A stretch of 64,000 nucleotides of DNA, from positions 1-64,000 of the forward strand of contig NZ_JBJMAV010000010.1 of assembly GCF_046600715.1 (NCBI RefSeq), read 5' to 3'. A program made the position numbers and the translations under genes. This stretch comes from Lysobacter_C viscosus. GTDB lineage: Bacteria > Pseudomonadota > Gammaproteobacteria > Xanthomonadales > Xanthomonadaceae. Within the stretch, counting starts at the first letter, position 1, and every line of letters begins with the position of its first letter. The notes under the pieces were generated by a model. It saw nothing but the letters and a program-made list of their open reading frames with translations, searched no databases and was not told the DNA's origin. Shown here in pieces: positions 1 to 7,172 of the stretch.

Positions 1-87
1 TTTGTCATCTGTGCTCTCTTAGGCGCGCTTTTCGCTACGGGCGCTAACAATTCATTCAAGCCGAAACCGCTTCGCGGTTCGGCTTAA
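1..87 (+). CDS. C-terminal end of a cassette membrane protein (5' cut by window edge)
   Basis: Only the last 28 codons are present. They encode a hydrophobic stretch (FVICALLGALFATG) followed by NNSFKPKPLRGSA and a TAA at 85-87. The tail is the translation of the attC site, so the protein borrowed its C-terminus from the recombination site. Function is unknown; the hydrophobic end suggests a membrane protein. Confidence 0.6.
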   Translation, partial: FVICALLGALFATGANNSFKPKPLRGSA

Positions 88-100
88 TTCAAGCGTTAGC
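43..100 (+). repeat. attC site 1
   Basis: R'' is gctaac and R' is gttagc; between them two imperfectly complementary arms surround a central CGCTTCGCG. The bottom strand of such a site folds into the hairpin that an integron integrase recognises, and cassettes join between the G and TT of R'. This reading applies to all attC entries below. Confidence 0.93.
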
Positions 101-107
101 CGTTGCC

Positions 108-347
108 GTGAAAGAACTATCGCCGCCAGTTGAAAAGCCGTCTGTCGCCCCATTCCTGTACGGTTTGCTCGCCGCAGCCACCGTTATGGTCCTCGCCGCG
201 GTTGCAGGCGCGAATGGCTGGCCCGAGTATTTGGTGCGTGGTTTGGTCGGGCTGTATGTTCTCGTCTGGATCGTCACGCTGGTGATCTGGTTGCGCTTGG
301 CAGTAAGAATCTTTCGCTACCGCCGTGAAAAGCGCCGTCGTTCCTAG
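108..347 (+). CDS. Small cassette membrane protein
   Basis: 79 residues from a GTG eight bases after attC. There are two predicted membrane helices, about residues 15-38 and 43-68, and a very basic C-terminus (RYRREKRRRS) that should stay in the cytoplasm. No Shine-Dalgarno sequence fits in the short leader, so translation is probably by read-through or leaderless. I recognise no family. It is the first complete cassette gene in the window. Confidence 0.65.
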   Translation: MKELSPPVEKPSVAPFLYGLLAAATVMVLAAVAGANGWPEYLVRGLVGLYVLVWIVTLVIWLRLAVRIFRYRREKRRRS

Positions 348-357
348 CCGGGCAACG

Positions 358-416
358 GCTAACAATTCGTCCAAGCCGACGCCGCTTCGCGGCGCGGCTT
401 AACTCAGGTGTTAGGC
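358..416 (+). repeat. attC site 2
   Basis: R'' gctaac, R' gttaggc, arms of the GACGCC/GGCGC class. It ends the first complete cassette. Confidence 0.95.
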
Positions 417-706
417 GGTACTGCTGAGAGTGTTCGGCAGTCGCTCCTTCGGCCGCTGCCTCGCCAACGTGTCGCGCGACACGGGCTCATCCCACACCGG
501 CTCCGGCGGATCTCCTTCGGCAAGTTCCCGGCAGCTTCTCGGACGTGGGTTTGGCTGCACGGCTCAATGACTGCGGCCATCTTCGGCGGCATGTCGCCTT
601 GCGGGTTCCGGGTAAAGCGCCGGTCGGCCTGGGCTGCTAATGTTCCAGCTCACGGGTGGTGCCGGCCTCGCCGCTGCACGTTCTGCCGGCATCCGGGGCA
701 GCACCA
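417..706 (+). repeat. Gene-free repeated cassette, copy 1
   Basis: First of eleven copies of a ~295-bp cassette body starting GGTACTGCTGAGAG. It has three CTTCGG motifs and no start-to-stop frame shared by all copies, because single-base indels separate them. Copies 1 and 7 (5771) are identical by eye over the whole body and share private substitutions, so they are a recent duplication. This copy has the A-type 3' half (GCTGCTAATGTTCC). It may carry a structured RNA or a regulatory element, but nothing proves that. Confidence 0.8.
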
Positions 707-765
707 CCTAACTAGTCATTCAAGCCGAACCCGCTTCGCGGGTCGGCTTAATTCCGGTGTTATGC
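707..765 (+). repeat. attC site 3
   Basis: R'' cctaac is followed by the tagtcatt spacer typical of the A-type repeated cassettes. R' is gttatgc instead of gttaggc. Confidence 0.92.
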
Positions 766-998
766 GGCAGCGGGAACACCACGTAGCGCCTGCAGAAAAA
801 TCTGATGATGGGATGTGCCGTCGGCCGACTGCCGCCGATCGCGCGAACATGCTAAAAAGCGCTGCAGTCGCAGCATCACAAAGTACTTTGCGATCTGCGA
901 CTGCAGCGCTTTTTGGACACTGGGGACGGCGGCGAGGCATTTCGGCCACTGAAGCGCTGTCGTTTTTGAGACATGCGGCCAGTACGGTGGCCGCAGCC
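766..998 (+). other. Gene-free cassette carrying a long palindrome
   Basis: No convincing reading frame is present. The cassette is dominated by a 61-bp palindrome at 854-914, described separately. The sequence to its right, up to 998, shows nothing I recognise. Confidence 0.6.
854..914. terminator. Candidate bidirectional terminator hairpin
   Basis: Arms 854-873 (AAAAAGCGCTGCAGTCGCAG) and 895-914 are perfect 20-base reverse complements. The 21-base centre is itself self-complementary: CAAAGTACTTTG at 879-890, plus ATC/GAT pairs. The outer ends are A5 and T5, so a GC-rich stem is followed by a U tract on either strand. That is the layout of a two-way intrinsic terminator, although only five U residues are present. 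It would stop read-through from upstream cassettes. Confidence 0.55.
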
Positions 999-1112
999 CC
1001 ATAACAATTCGTCCAACCGGAACCCGCTTCGCCGCTTCGTTGAAAGGTGTCGTGGATCGGTTGCCATCACCCACCGCCTGGCGGGCGGGTCCGGTTAACT
1101 CAGGCGTTAGGC
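999..1112 (+). repeat. attC site 4 (long form)
   Basis: R'' ccataac, R' gttaggc, 114 bp. The extra length is an insertion in the variable terminal structure between the two arms (about 1028-1088). Confidence 0.88.
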
Positions 1113-1404
1113 GGCACTGCTGAGAGTTGCTCGGTAGTCGCTCCTTCGGCCGCTCACTCGCCCACGTGTCGTGCGTCGCGGACTCATCCGGCACCGGCTC
1201 CGGCTGCTCTCCTTCGGCAACATCTCGCCAGTGGCCGCACACGGGCTTGGCCGCTCGGCTCAATCATTGCGGAGCCATCTTCGGCGGCATGTCGCCATGC
1301 GGGTTCCGGGTAAAGCGCCGGTCGGCCTGGGCTGCTAATGTTCCAGCTCACGGGTGGTGCCGGCCTCGCCGCTGCACGTTCTGCCGGCATCCGGGGCAGC
1401 ACCA
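1113..1404 (+). repeat. Gene-free repeated cassette, copy 2
   Basis: A-type copy with divergent 5' part (TTGCTCGGTAGTCG, CTCACTCGCCCACG). The differences from other copies include frame-changing stretches, so no peptide is conserved. Confidence 0.8.
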
Positions 1405-1463
1405 CCTAACTAGTCATTCAAGCCGAACCCGCTTCGCGGGTCGGCTTAATTCTGGTGTTAGGC
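1405..1463 (+). repeat. attC site 5
   Basis: R'' cctaac with tagtcatt spacer, R' gttaggc, GAACCC-class arms. Confidence 0.95.
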
Positions 1464-1472
1464 CGCTCCCGA

Positions 1473-1946
1473 ATGTTCGAGTTCCGTGTGACCAAGTACG
1501 ACCCGAAGTTTCGCTCCGTCGAAGGCTCCTACGCCCGAGACGACTGGACCTCGGTAAGCGACGTCGGAAAGAGCTTTGAGGGCAAGGTGCTCGCTCGCGA
1601 GGAGTACGACCGAACGGAGAACGCCTATCTGGCTGCAGCGGAGGCTTTCCTCGTGGAGGCAGGGGTTCAAACGGTATTTGTCCGTGGGCTCGAGGATCCA
1701 GACGGTTGCTTTCCGCAGTACAGGGAAGGCGCCGCGCTGCCTCCTCAGCAGATCGCCCCTCTGCTTTCCCTACTTCTGCGCGAGCAGCTGTGGTGCAGGC
1801 TTGAGGCCCCGGATGCATTCGTGCACATTGGGCACGACTACTACATGTACGTGGGCGTACCGAGACCTTGCCTGTTTGCGCAGCGCCAGGCGACAGGTCT
1901 CGGTCTCTTCGTGGAGCTTTTTAGGTCGCCGTACCATCCGGAGTAA
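1473..1946 (+). CDS. Cytosolic cassette protein of unknown function
   Basis: 157 residues beginning MFEFRVTKYDPKFR. The ATG at 1473 is preferred over a GTG at 1455 that lies inside attC. The protein is soluble and rich in acidic and aromatic residues, with an RSVEGSYARDDW segment near residue 15 and a GHDYYMYVGVP segment near residue 120. There is no signal peptide or membrane helix. It resembles a widespread small hypothetical family that begins with an FRVTKYDP motif, but I cannot give it a function. Confidence 0.75.
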   Translation: MFEFRVTKYDPKFRSVEGSYARDDWTSVSDVGKSFEGKVLAREEYDRTENAYLAAAEAFLVEAGVQTVFVRGLEDPDGCFPQYREGAALPPQQIAPLLSLLLREQLWCRLEAPDAFVHIGHDYYMYVGVPRPCLFAQRQATGLGLFVELFRSPYHPE

Positions 1947-1949
1947 GCG

Positions 1950-2009
1950 GCCTAACAATTCGTCCAAGCCGACGCCGCTTCGCGGCGCGGCTTAACTCAG
2001 GTGTTAGGC
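1950..2009 (+). repeat. attC site 6
   Basis: R'' gcctaac, R' gttaggc, 60 bp, GACGCC-class arms. Confidence 0.96.
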
Positions 2010-2013
2010 GCTG

Positions 2014-2466
2014 ATGGGAAGGTTCTCAGCTCTCGTACTGGCATTGTGGTTGCTCGCGGGGTGCCAGCAGTCGCAGGTACCGGACTTAGCTGCTCTACCA
2101 CCAGCTCCGGCTATTCCGACTCCTCCGCAACCTCCGCCGCCACCGGATTCTGGTGAAATCGGCACGTTCCTCGGGTGTTCCGCCAAGGCGCGCCGCGTCC
2201 TGTCGCCTCGCGAGCGCTGTGAAGTCGAGGCCTTCCGGTCGCGGTGTACGGCACTGGATGATTGCTACGTTTCCTGCATCAACAGCCCGGGGGGCTCATT
2301 CTTGGGTGGGCGGTGTGCCCACACATGCACCTTTGGGCCGTTCCAAGGCGCGCCGCATCCCCAAGCCGTGGAAAGGTGCAGCGCTCTCCCAGGCAGATCC
2401 GGCATTGACGTAGAGTCAGCGCCTAACAGTTCGTCCAAGCCGACGCCGCTTCGCGGCGCGGCTTAA
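2014..2466 (+). CDS. Cassette lipoprotein with proline-rich linker
   Basis: 150 residues. The signal sequence ends in a lipobox (LLAGC, Cys17), so the protein should be lipid-anchored in the envelope. A proline-rich linker follows (residues 28-45), then a domain with eight cysteines (CSAKARR, CEVEAF, SRCTALDDCYVSC, GRCAHTC) that is probably disulphide-bonded. The last residues SSSKPTPLRGAA are translated attC, with the stop inside the site. The start ATG is five bases after R'. Family unknown. Confidence 0.75.
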   Translation: MGRFSALVLALWLLAGCQQSQVPDLAALPPAPAIPTPPQPPPPPDSGEIGTFLGCSAKARRVLSPRERCEVEAFRSRCTALDDCYVSCINSPGGSFLGGRCAHTCTFGPFQGAPHPQAVERCSALPGRSGIDVESAPNSSSKPTPLRGAA

Positions 2467-2480
2467 CTCAGGTGTTAGGC
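2421..2480 (+). repeat. attC site 7
   Basis: R'' gcctaac, R' gttaggc. It overlaps the 3' end of the lipoprotein gene, whose TAA lies within the right arm. Confidence 0.95.
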
Positions 2481-2774
2481 GGTACTGCTGATAGCTGTTC
2501 GGCAGTCGCTCCTTCGGCCGCTGTCTCGCCAACGTGTCGTGCGTCGCGGGCTCATCTGACACCGGCTCCGGCCGCTCTCCTCCGGCAACATCTCGCTACT
2601 GCCCGCACACCGGCTTGGCCGCTCGGCTCAATCATTGCGGAGCCATCTTCGGGTACATGTCGCCGTGCGGGTTCCAGATAGAGCGCCGGTCGGCTCTGGC
2701 TGGTAGTGTTCCGCCAGGAGGCGGGTTGGCCGCGTTTGGCGCTGGGGAGTTCGGCCAGCCATCGGAGCAGCACC
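2481..2774 (+). repeat. Gene-free repeated cassette, copy 3 (B-type 3' half)
   Basis: The 5' two thirds match the family, but after about 2695 the sequence switches to GCTGGTAGTGTTCCGCC and ends GGAGCAGCACCGCC. This B-type end is shared only with the copies at 4034 and 10991. Confidence 0.8.
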
Positions 2775-2834
2775 GCCTAACAAATCATTCAAGCCGAACC
2801 CGCTTCGCGGGTCGGCTTAATTCTGGTGTTAGGC
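2775..2834 (+). repeat. attC site 8
   Basis: R'' gcctaac, R' gttaggc, GAACCC-class arms, ending the B-type copy. Confidence 0.95.
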
Positions 2835-3125
2835 GGCACTGCTGAGAGTTGTTCGGCAGTCGCTCCTTCGGCCGCTGCCTCGCCAACGTGTCGTGCGTCG
2901 CGGGCTCATCCGGCACCGGCTCCGGCCGCTCTCCTTCGGCAATATCAGGCTGCTGGCCGCACACCGGCTTGGCTGCGCGGCTCAATCATTGCGGGGCCAT
3001 CTTCGGCGGCATGTCGCCTTGCGGGTTCCGGGTAAAGCGCCGGTCGGCCTGGGCTGCTAATGTTCCAGCTCACGGGTGGTACGGGTTCGCGGCTGCACGT
3101 TCTGCCGGCATCCGGGGCAGCACCA
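2835..3125 (+). repeat. Gene-free repeated cassette, copy 4
   Basis: A-type copy directly following copy 3. It is nearly identical to the copy at 8254, including the rarer GGTACGGGTTCGCGG segment near its 3' end. Confidence 0.8.
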
Positions 3126-3184
3126 CCTAACTAGTCATTCAAGCCGAACCCGCTTCGCGGGTCGGCTTAATTCCGGTGTTAGCC
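3126..3184 (+). repeat. attC site 9
   Basis: R'' cctaac with tagtcatt spacer, R' gttagcc. Confidence 0.95.
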
Positions 3185-3187
3185 GTC

Positions 3188-3499
3188 ATGGAGCCACTAC
3201 TCGCTGAAGCCTACGAAGCAGTGCTCCGGGTGGAGCAACTTGCAGGCGTGTCGCTTCTTAACCGCGCGTCCCTGCAAGGCGACGTTGCTGCTGGCAACGG
3301 CGCAGCCGCCGACGACCTAGCAGAGTTCAACCGCCAAGCCGCAGAGCTTCATCGGCTACTACCGTCGATCAGCTTGCCCGATCTCAAGGAACGGCTAATC
3401 TTCCTTCGCATCCAGGCCATGAACGTCGAGAATGAGTTCGGTCGGTTGGCTGAAGCTATCCAGCAGGTGTTCGTTCAAGCAGCCGGCCATGACGGCTAA
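3188..3499 (+). CDS. 103-residue helical cassette protein, copy 1 of 2
   Basis: Starts at an ATG four bases after attC and stops within the next attC core (TAA 3497-3499). The protein is predicted to be all-helical and soluble (MEPLLAEAYEAVLRVEQL at the start, then two further amphipathic stretches) with no signal or membrane segment. An identical protein is encoded at 7533-7844, so the cassette was duplicated recently. A helical-bundle binding protein is plausible, but no family is recognised. Confidence 0.75.
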   Translation: MEPLLAEAYEAVLRVEQLAGVSLLNRASLQGDVAAGNGAAADDLAEFNRQAAELHRLLPSISLPDLKERLIFLRIQAMNVENEFGRLAEAIQQVFVQAAGHDG

Positions 3500-3553
3500 C
3501 AATTCGTCCAAGCCGACGCCGCTTCGCGGCGCGGCTTAACTCAGGTGTTAGGC
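3495..3553 (+). repeat. attC site 10
   Basis: R'' gctaac (contains the stop codon of the preceding gene), R' gttaggc. Confidence 0.96.
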
Positions 3554-3556
3554 GCT

Positions 3557-3979
3557 ATGAGCCAAATTGTCGAGAGCTTGAAGGAACAGGACGCGGCAGA
3601 GGTGGAGGCCAAACGCGACTGGGTGCGTGGGCACTATGAGCCGCACGCCCGGCACAAGTACGAAAGCCTCGAGGGGAAGCTCGCCTTGGTTGATGCCATC
3701 TTGGCCAATGGCTGGGTAGCTGCTGCAGACACTCTTAAGCTGCAATGCTTAGGCATCACCTTTGGGGACGCTCTCGCACAACACCTCGGCCTGGAGTGGG
3801 TGGCCGTCGAGGACGAGTACGGCCGAGACCCGGCGTTGAGCCTGCCCGGCACGGCAGCCCTGGCATTCCCCATGACTTCAATCTCCAAGCGCGTCGAGCG
3901 AGGAGAAACAGTAGACGTCTATGAGCTGTTCAATGGCGCGTGTGCCACTATCCGCGAGCAGGCGCAGCATAGCGCCTAA
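3557..3979 (+). CDS. DUF3806-type cytosolic protein
   Basis: 140 residues from an ATG three bases after R'. The segment with LGITFGDALAQHLGLEW, then EDEYGRDPAL, then FPMTSISKRVERGE matches the conserved core I know for DUF3806, a small soluble family of unknown activity. Length agrees with single-domain members. The stop codon lies in the following attC. There are no membrane segments. A DUF label says nothing about function, and none can be inferred from the cassette context. Confidence 0.75.
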   Translation: MSQIVESLKEQDAAEVEAKRDWVRGHYEPHARHKYESLEGKLALVDAILANGWVAAADTLKLQCLGITFGDALAQHLGLEWVAVEDEYGRDPALSLPGTAALAFPMTSISKRVERGETVDVYELFNGACATIREQAQHSA

Positions 3980-4033
3980 CAATTCGTCCAAGCCGACGCC
4001 GCTTCGCGGCGCGGCTTAACTCAGGTGTTAGGC
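3974..4033 (+). repeat. attC site 11
   Basis: R'' gcctaac, R' gttaggc, GACGCC-class arms. Confidence 0.96.
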
Positions 4034-4329
4034 GGTACTGCTGAGAGTTGTTCGGCAGTCGCTCCTTCGGCCTCTCACTCGCCAACGTGTCGTGCGTCGC
4101 GGGCTCATCCGGCACCGGCTCCGGCCGCTCTCCTTCGGCAACATCAGGCTGCTGGCCGCACACCGGCTTGGCTGCTCGGCTCAATCATTACGGGGCCATC
4201 TTCGGGTGGCATGTCGCCGTGCGGGCTCCGGGTAAAGCGCCGGTCGGCCTGGGCTGGTAGTGTTCCGCCCGGAGGTGGGTTGGCCGCGGTTGGCGCTGGG
4301 GAGTTCAGCCAACCCATTGGAGCAGCACC
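4034..4329 (+). repeat. Gene-free repeated cassette, copy 5 (B-type)
   Basis: B-type 3' half as in copy 3, with CTCTCACTCGCC in the 5' part as in copy 2. Mixed combinations of variants like this indicate recombination between copies. Confidence 0.8.
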
Positions 4330-4446
4330 GCCTAACAATTCATTCAAGCCGAACCCGCTTCGCGGCTTCGGCAACACTGCCGCTCTGGCAAGCGCGTCGT
4401 TCTGCTCTTCTTCGCGCTGCGGGTCGGCTTAATTCAGGCGTTAGGC
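4330..4446 (+). repeat. attC site 12 (long form)
   Basis: R'' gcctaac, R' gttaggc, 117 bp. About 57 extra bases sit between the two GAACCC-class arms. Confidence 0.9.
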
Positions 4447-4465
4447 CTCAGACGAGGTGACACGC

Positions 4466-4978
4466 ATGGCCAAGATCCGCGACATCGCAGCGCGCTATTC
4501 GCCCAGCGCAGAAGGCGCTGTCGCTGTCAGTGGCGGCGCTTCTCGGCTCGACAGAGCGTTGGAATGGTTTGGGTACAGCGAAACCTATGCCCGATCCGCC
4601 GAATGCCTTTCGCGGCAGGGCCATGAGCAGTTCTTACCGTGGCAGCAGCTAGCCGGGCGCGCGCTCGAGTGCGCAGTCCGGGGTTGCCTAGAGAGCGTCG
4701 GCTTCAATACGCAGGCGCCGCAGGATTTGGTGTCGCTATTTGAACAGGCCGAATCCCTCGGCTTCTATTTGCGGGAGGGAGACTTGGTTATGATCGTCTT
4801 GGTGTCGCACGGCTATCCGGAACCAAAAACGAGCACGCCTTTTGTACCTGTTAATCCCAGGCAATTTGGCGTAATAACGCAGTACTCGCACCCACCGTCC
4901 CTCAAGCTCAACCGAGCGCTTCGCGACTTGCGCCGCCAAGCGTTACTGCGCCTCGGCACATCCGAAGCTGAGGCCTAA
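4466..4978 (+). CDS. Possible HEPN-like cassette protein
   Basis: 170 residues. The ATG at 4466 has a GAGGT Shine-Dalgarno sequence seven bases upstream, which decides it over the GTG at 4457. An N-terminal helical region contains ARSAECLSRQG and LPWQQLAGRALECAVRG, then DLVSLFEQAESLGF. This helix pattern resembles HEPN nucleotide-binding/RNase-fold domains, but I do not see a clear Rx4-6H catalytic motif. HEPN proteins occur in toxin-antitoxin and defence systems; that link is only suggestive here. Confidence 0.5.
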   Translation: MAKIRDIAARYSPSAEGAVAVSGGASRLDRALEWFGYSETYARSAECLSRQGHEQFLPWQQLAGRALECAVRGCLESVGFNTQAPQDLVSLFEQAESLGFYLREGDLVMIVLVSHGYPEPKTSTPFVPVNPRQFGVITQYSHPPSLKLNRALRDLRRQALLRLGTSEAEA

Positions 4979-5032
4979 CAATTCGTCCAAGCCGACGCCG
5001 CTTCGCGGCGCGGCTTAACTCAGGTGTTAGGC
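4973..5032 (+). repeat. attC site 13
   Basis: R'' gcctaac, R' gttaggc, GACGCC-class arms. Confidence 0.96.
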
Positions 5033-5324
5033 GGTACTGCTGAGAGTTGTTCGGCAGCCGCTTCTTCGGCTGCCTGACTCGCCAACTTGTCGTGCGTCGC
5101 GGGCTCGCCCCGCACCGGCTCCGGCCGCTCTCCTTCGGAAACATCCCGCTAGTGGCCGTACACCGGCTTGGCTGCTCGGCTCAATCATTACGGGGCCATC
5201 TTCGGCGGCATGTCGTCATGCGGGTTCCGGGTAAAGCGCCAGTCGGCCTGGGCTGCTAATGTTCCGGCTCACGGGTGGTGCGGGCCTCGCCCCTGCACGT
5301 TCTGCCGGCATCGGCGGCAGCACC
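5033..5324 (+). repeat. Gene-free repeated cassette, copy 6
   Basis: A-type copy with private changes (GCCGCTTCTTCGGCTGCC, CTTGTCG). Its attC has lost two bases of the left core. Confidence 0.8.
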
Positions 5325-5382
5325 ACCACTAGTCATTCAAGCCGAACCCGCTTCGCGGGTCGGCTTAATTCTGGTGTTAGGC
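5325..5382 (+). repeat. attC site 14 with damaged R'' core
   Basis: Where the A-type copies read CACCTAACTAG, this site reads CACCACTAG, so the CTAAC core is destroyed by a small deletion. R' gttaggc and both arms are intact. Confidence 0.85.
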
Positions 5383-5407
5383 GTCACGGAACGGAGATCG
5401 ACGGACA

Positions 5408-5659
5408 ATGAAAGAGATCCCACTGATTGGTCCTACCGGCAGCGCGATCGTCGGATTTCTCACCAAGTCTGGCGGCACATGCCCGGTAACGTGCAAGTTC
5501 TCTCGCCGTAACGGAGAGAACTTCTTCTTCTTTGAGGTGCCTGCCGGCACGATGGACGAGGTCGTTAACAAGGATGGCGACCGAGTCTGTGTAGACCAGA
5601 ACGGAGAGCACTGGTCTACCGCAGATGTCATGTGGGAGTCCACGCCCCGCGTCGCCTAA
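5408..5659 (+). CDS. 83-residue cassette protein of unknown function
   Basis: Begins at ATG 5408, 25 bases after attC, and stops in the next attC. It is soluble and beta-rich: the GPTGSAIVGF and CPVTCKFSRRNG segments suggest a small barrel, followed by NFFFFEVPAG and a C-terminal QNGEHWSTADVMWES. Two cysteines at about residues 25 and 29 could form a disulphide or bind metal. No family is recognised. Confidence 0.65.
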   Translation: MKEIPLIGPTGSAIVGFLTKSGGTCPVTCKFSRRNGENFFFFEVPAGTMDEVVNKDGDRVCVDQNGEHWSTADVMWESTPRVA

Positions 5660-5770
5660 CAATTCATTCAAGCCGAACCCGCTTCGTTGCTTCGTTCAAA
5701 TGTGTCGTTGTTCCATCTCAACAAATCACCGACTGGCAGGTTGCGGGTCGGCTTAATTCAGGCGTTAGGC
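5654..5770 (+). repeat. attC site 15 (long form)
   Basis: R'' gcctaac, R' gttaggc, 117 bp with an insertion between GAACCC-class arms. The inserted sequence differs from that in attC 12. Confidence 0.9.
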
Positions 5771-6060
5771 GGTACTGCTGAGAGTGTTCGGCAGTCGCTC
5801 CTTCGGCCGCTGCCTCGCCAACGTGTCGCGCGACACGGGCTCATCCCACACCGGCTCCGGCGGATCTCCTTCGGCAAGTTCCCGGCAGCTTCTCGGACGT
5901 GGGTTTGGCTGCACGGCTCAATGACTGCGGCCATCTTCGGCGGCATGTCGCCTTGCGGGTTCCGGGTAAAGCGCCGGTCGGCCTGGGCTGCTAATGTTCC
6001 AGCTCACGGGTGGTGCCGGCCTCGCCGCTGCACGTTCTGCCGGCATCCGGGGCAGCACCA
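5771..6060 (+). repeat. Gene-free repeated cassette, copy 7 (identical to copy 1)
   Basis: By eye, identical to 417-706 over the whole body, including private features such as GCGCGACACGGG and GGCGGATCTCC. It is a recent cassette duplication. Confidence 0.85.
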
Positions 6061-6119
6061 CCTAACTAGTCATTCAAGCCGAACCCGCTTCGCGGGTCGG
6101 CTTAATTCCGGTGTTAGGC
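6061..6119 (+). repeat. attC site 16
   Basis: R'' cctaac with tagtcatt spacer, R' gttaggc. Confidence 0.95.
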
Positions 6120-6411
6120 GGTACTGCTGAGAGTTGTTCGGCAGTCGCCCCTTCGGCCGCCGACTGGCCAACGGGGGGTGCGTCGCGGGCTCACCCGGCA
6201 CCGGCTCCGGCCGCTCTCCTTCGGCAACCTCTCGCTGCTGGCTGCACACCGGCTTGGCCGCACGGCTCAATGATTGCGGGGCCATCTTCGGCGGCATGTC
6301 GCCATGCGGGTTCCGGGTAAAGCGCCGGTCGGCCTGGGCTGCTAATGTTCCAGCTCACGGGTGGTGCCGGCCTCGCCGCTGCACGTTCTGCCGGCATCCG
6401 GGGCAGCACCA
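6120..6411 (+). repeat. Gene-free repeated cassette, copy 8
   Basis: A-type copy in tandem with copy 7, carrying CCGACTGGCCAACGGGGGG instead of the usual CTCGCCAACGTGTCG. Confidence 0.8.
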
Positions 6412-6470
6412 CCTAACTAGTCATTCAAGCCGAACCCGCTTCGCGGGTCGGCTTAATTCTGGTGTTAGGC
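6412..6470 (+). repeat. attC site 17
   Basis: R'' cctaac with tagtcatt spacer, R' gttaggc. Confidence 0.95.
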
Positions 6471-6474
6471 GCTA

Positions 6475-6777
6475 GTGGATAGATCCCAGCTCGCTAAGTT
6501 CGCAATTGCAGCTCGTTGGCTGGTCGCAATTGCATCTCTTTGGCTGGTGGCCGCCTATTTCGTACTGCAGTTCCTCAATTTCTGGCTCCTGCTGGGCCAC
6601 GACTGCGCAGATGTCGGACTGGTGATCAGCGAGTCGCGAATGGATTGCTCGGGTCCAGATCCGCAAGGGGTGTCGCCCATGCGCCCGTGGGAACACCGCG
6701 GCCTCTGGTACGCGGCCGTAGCGGTTCTAGTCCCAATCGTTGCGCAGCGCTTGCGGCGCCGCTACCGTCGCGCCTAA
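6475..6777 (+). CDS. Two-helix cassette membrane protein, paralogue 1
   Basis: 100 residues from a GTG four bases after attC. One hydrophobic block spans residues 8-42 (WLVAIASLWLVAAYFVLQFL) and a second spans about 76-92. Between them is a loop with two cysteines (HDCADVG, RMDCSG) that is probably periplasmic. The C-terminus is arginine-rich (RLRRRYRRA). A close paralogue sits two cassettes downstream at 7173. Function unknown. Confidence 0.7.
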   Translation: MDRSQLAKFAIAARWLVAIASLWLVAAYFVLQFLNFWLLLGHDCADVGLVISESRMDCSGPDPQGVSPMRPWEHRGLWYAAVAVLVPIVAQRLRRRYRRA

Positions 6778-6830
6778 CAAGTCATTCAAGCCGAACCCGC
6801 TTCGCGGGTCGGCTTAATTCTGGTGTTAGA
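6772..6830 (+). repeat. attC site 18
   Basis: R'' gcctaac, R' gttagat. The final A of R' is the first base of the next gene's ATG. Confidence 0.93.
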
Positions 6831-7114
6831 TGGCCGCAGACACTTCTCCAGCGCTTGCTGTTGCCCAGTACATTCGGGCGCTGTCGCGCGCCGAGACAGA
6901 CCGCGCAGAAGATCGGCCGGCGCTGCAAGCGCTAGTGGCAAGCGCCGCCAGCATTCTGGCGGAAGCCGTTCTGGGCAACACCGTTGCCACTGCGGAGTGG
7001 GCCGAGGCTCACGAGCGCCTTCGCGGGCATACATGGCTTCAGGGGGTGGCAGTCGCGGAACTGGATCGCCTGTGGGCTACAGTTCGCACGCAGGTTTCCA
7101 CGGCGGCCATCTAA
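6830..7114 (+). CDS. 94-residue helical cassette protein starting inside attC
   Basis: The ATG overlaps the end of the attC core (GTTAGATG), so there is no leader of its own. The protein is alanine-rich and predicted helical throughout, soluble, without cysteines, and stops in the next attC core. No family is recognised. Its size and composition resemble the helical 103-residue cassette protein at 3188, without obvious sequence identity. Confidence 0.65.
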   Translation: MAADTSPALAVAQYIRALSRAETDRAEDRPALQALVASAASILAEAVLGNTVATAEWAEAHERLRGHTWLQGVAVAELDRLWATVRTQVSTAAI

Positions 7115-7168
7115 CAATTCGTCCAAGCCGACGCCGCTTCGCGGCACGGCTTAACTCAGGTGTTAGGC
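7110..7168 (+). repeat. attC site 19
   Basis: R'' ctaac, R' gttaggc. Confidence 0.95.
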
Positions 7169-7172
7169 GCTA

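Noticed and set aside
408..1004. 198-residue open frame across cassettes 2-3
   Set aside because: It starts in one attC, crosses another and has no coding character; it exists because the gene-free repeat happens to be open in GC-rich DNA.
2849..3130. 93-residue peptide encoded by the gene-free repeated cassettes
   Set aside because: Open in copies 4 and 9, but the frame is broken by single-base indels in copies 1, 7 and 10 and by substitutions in others, so it is not a conserved protein.
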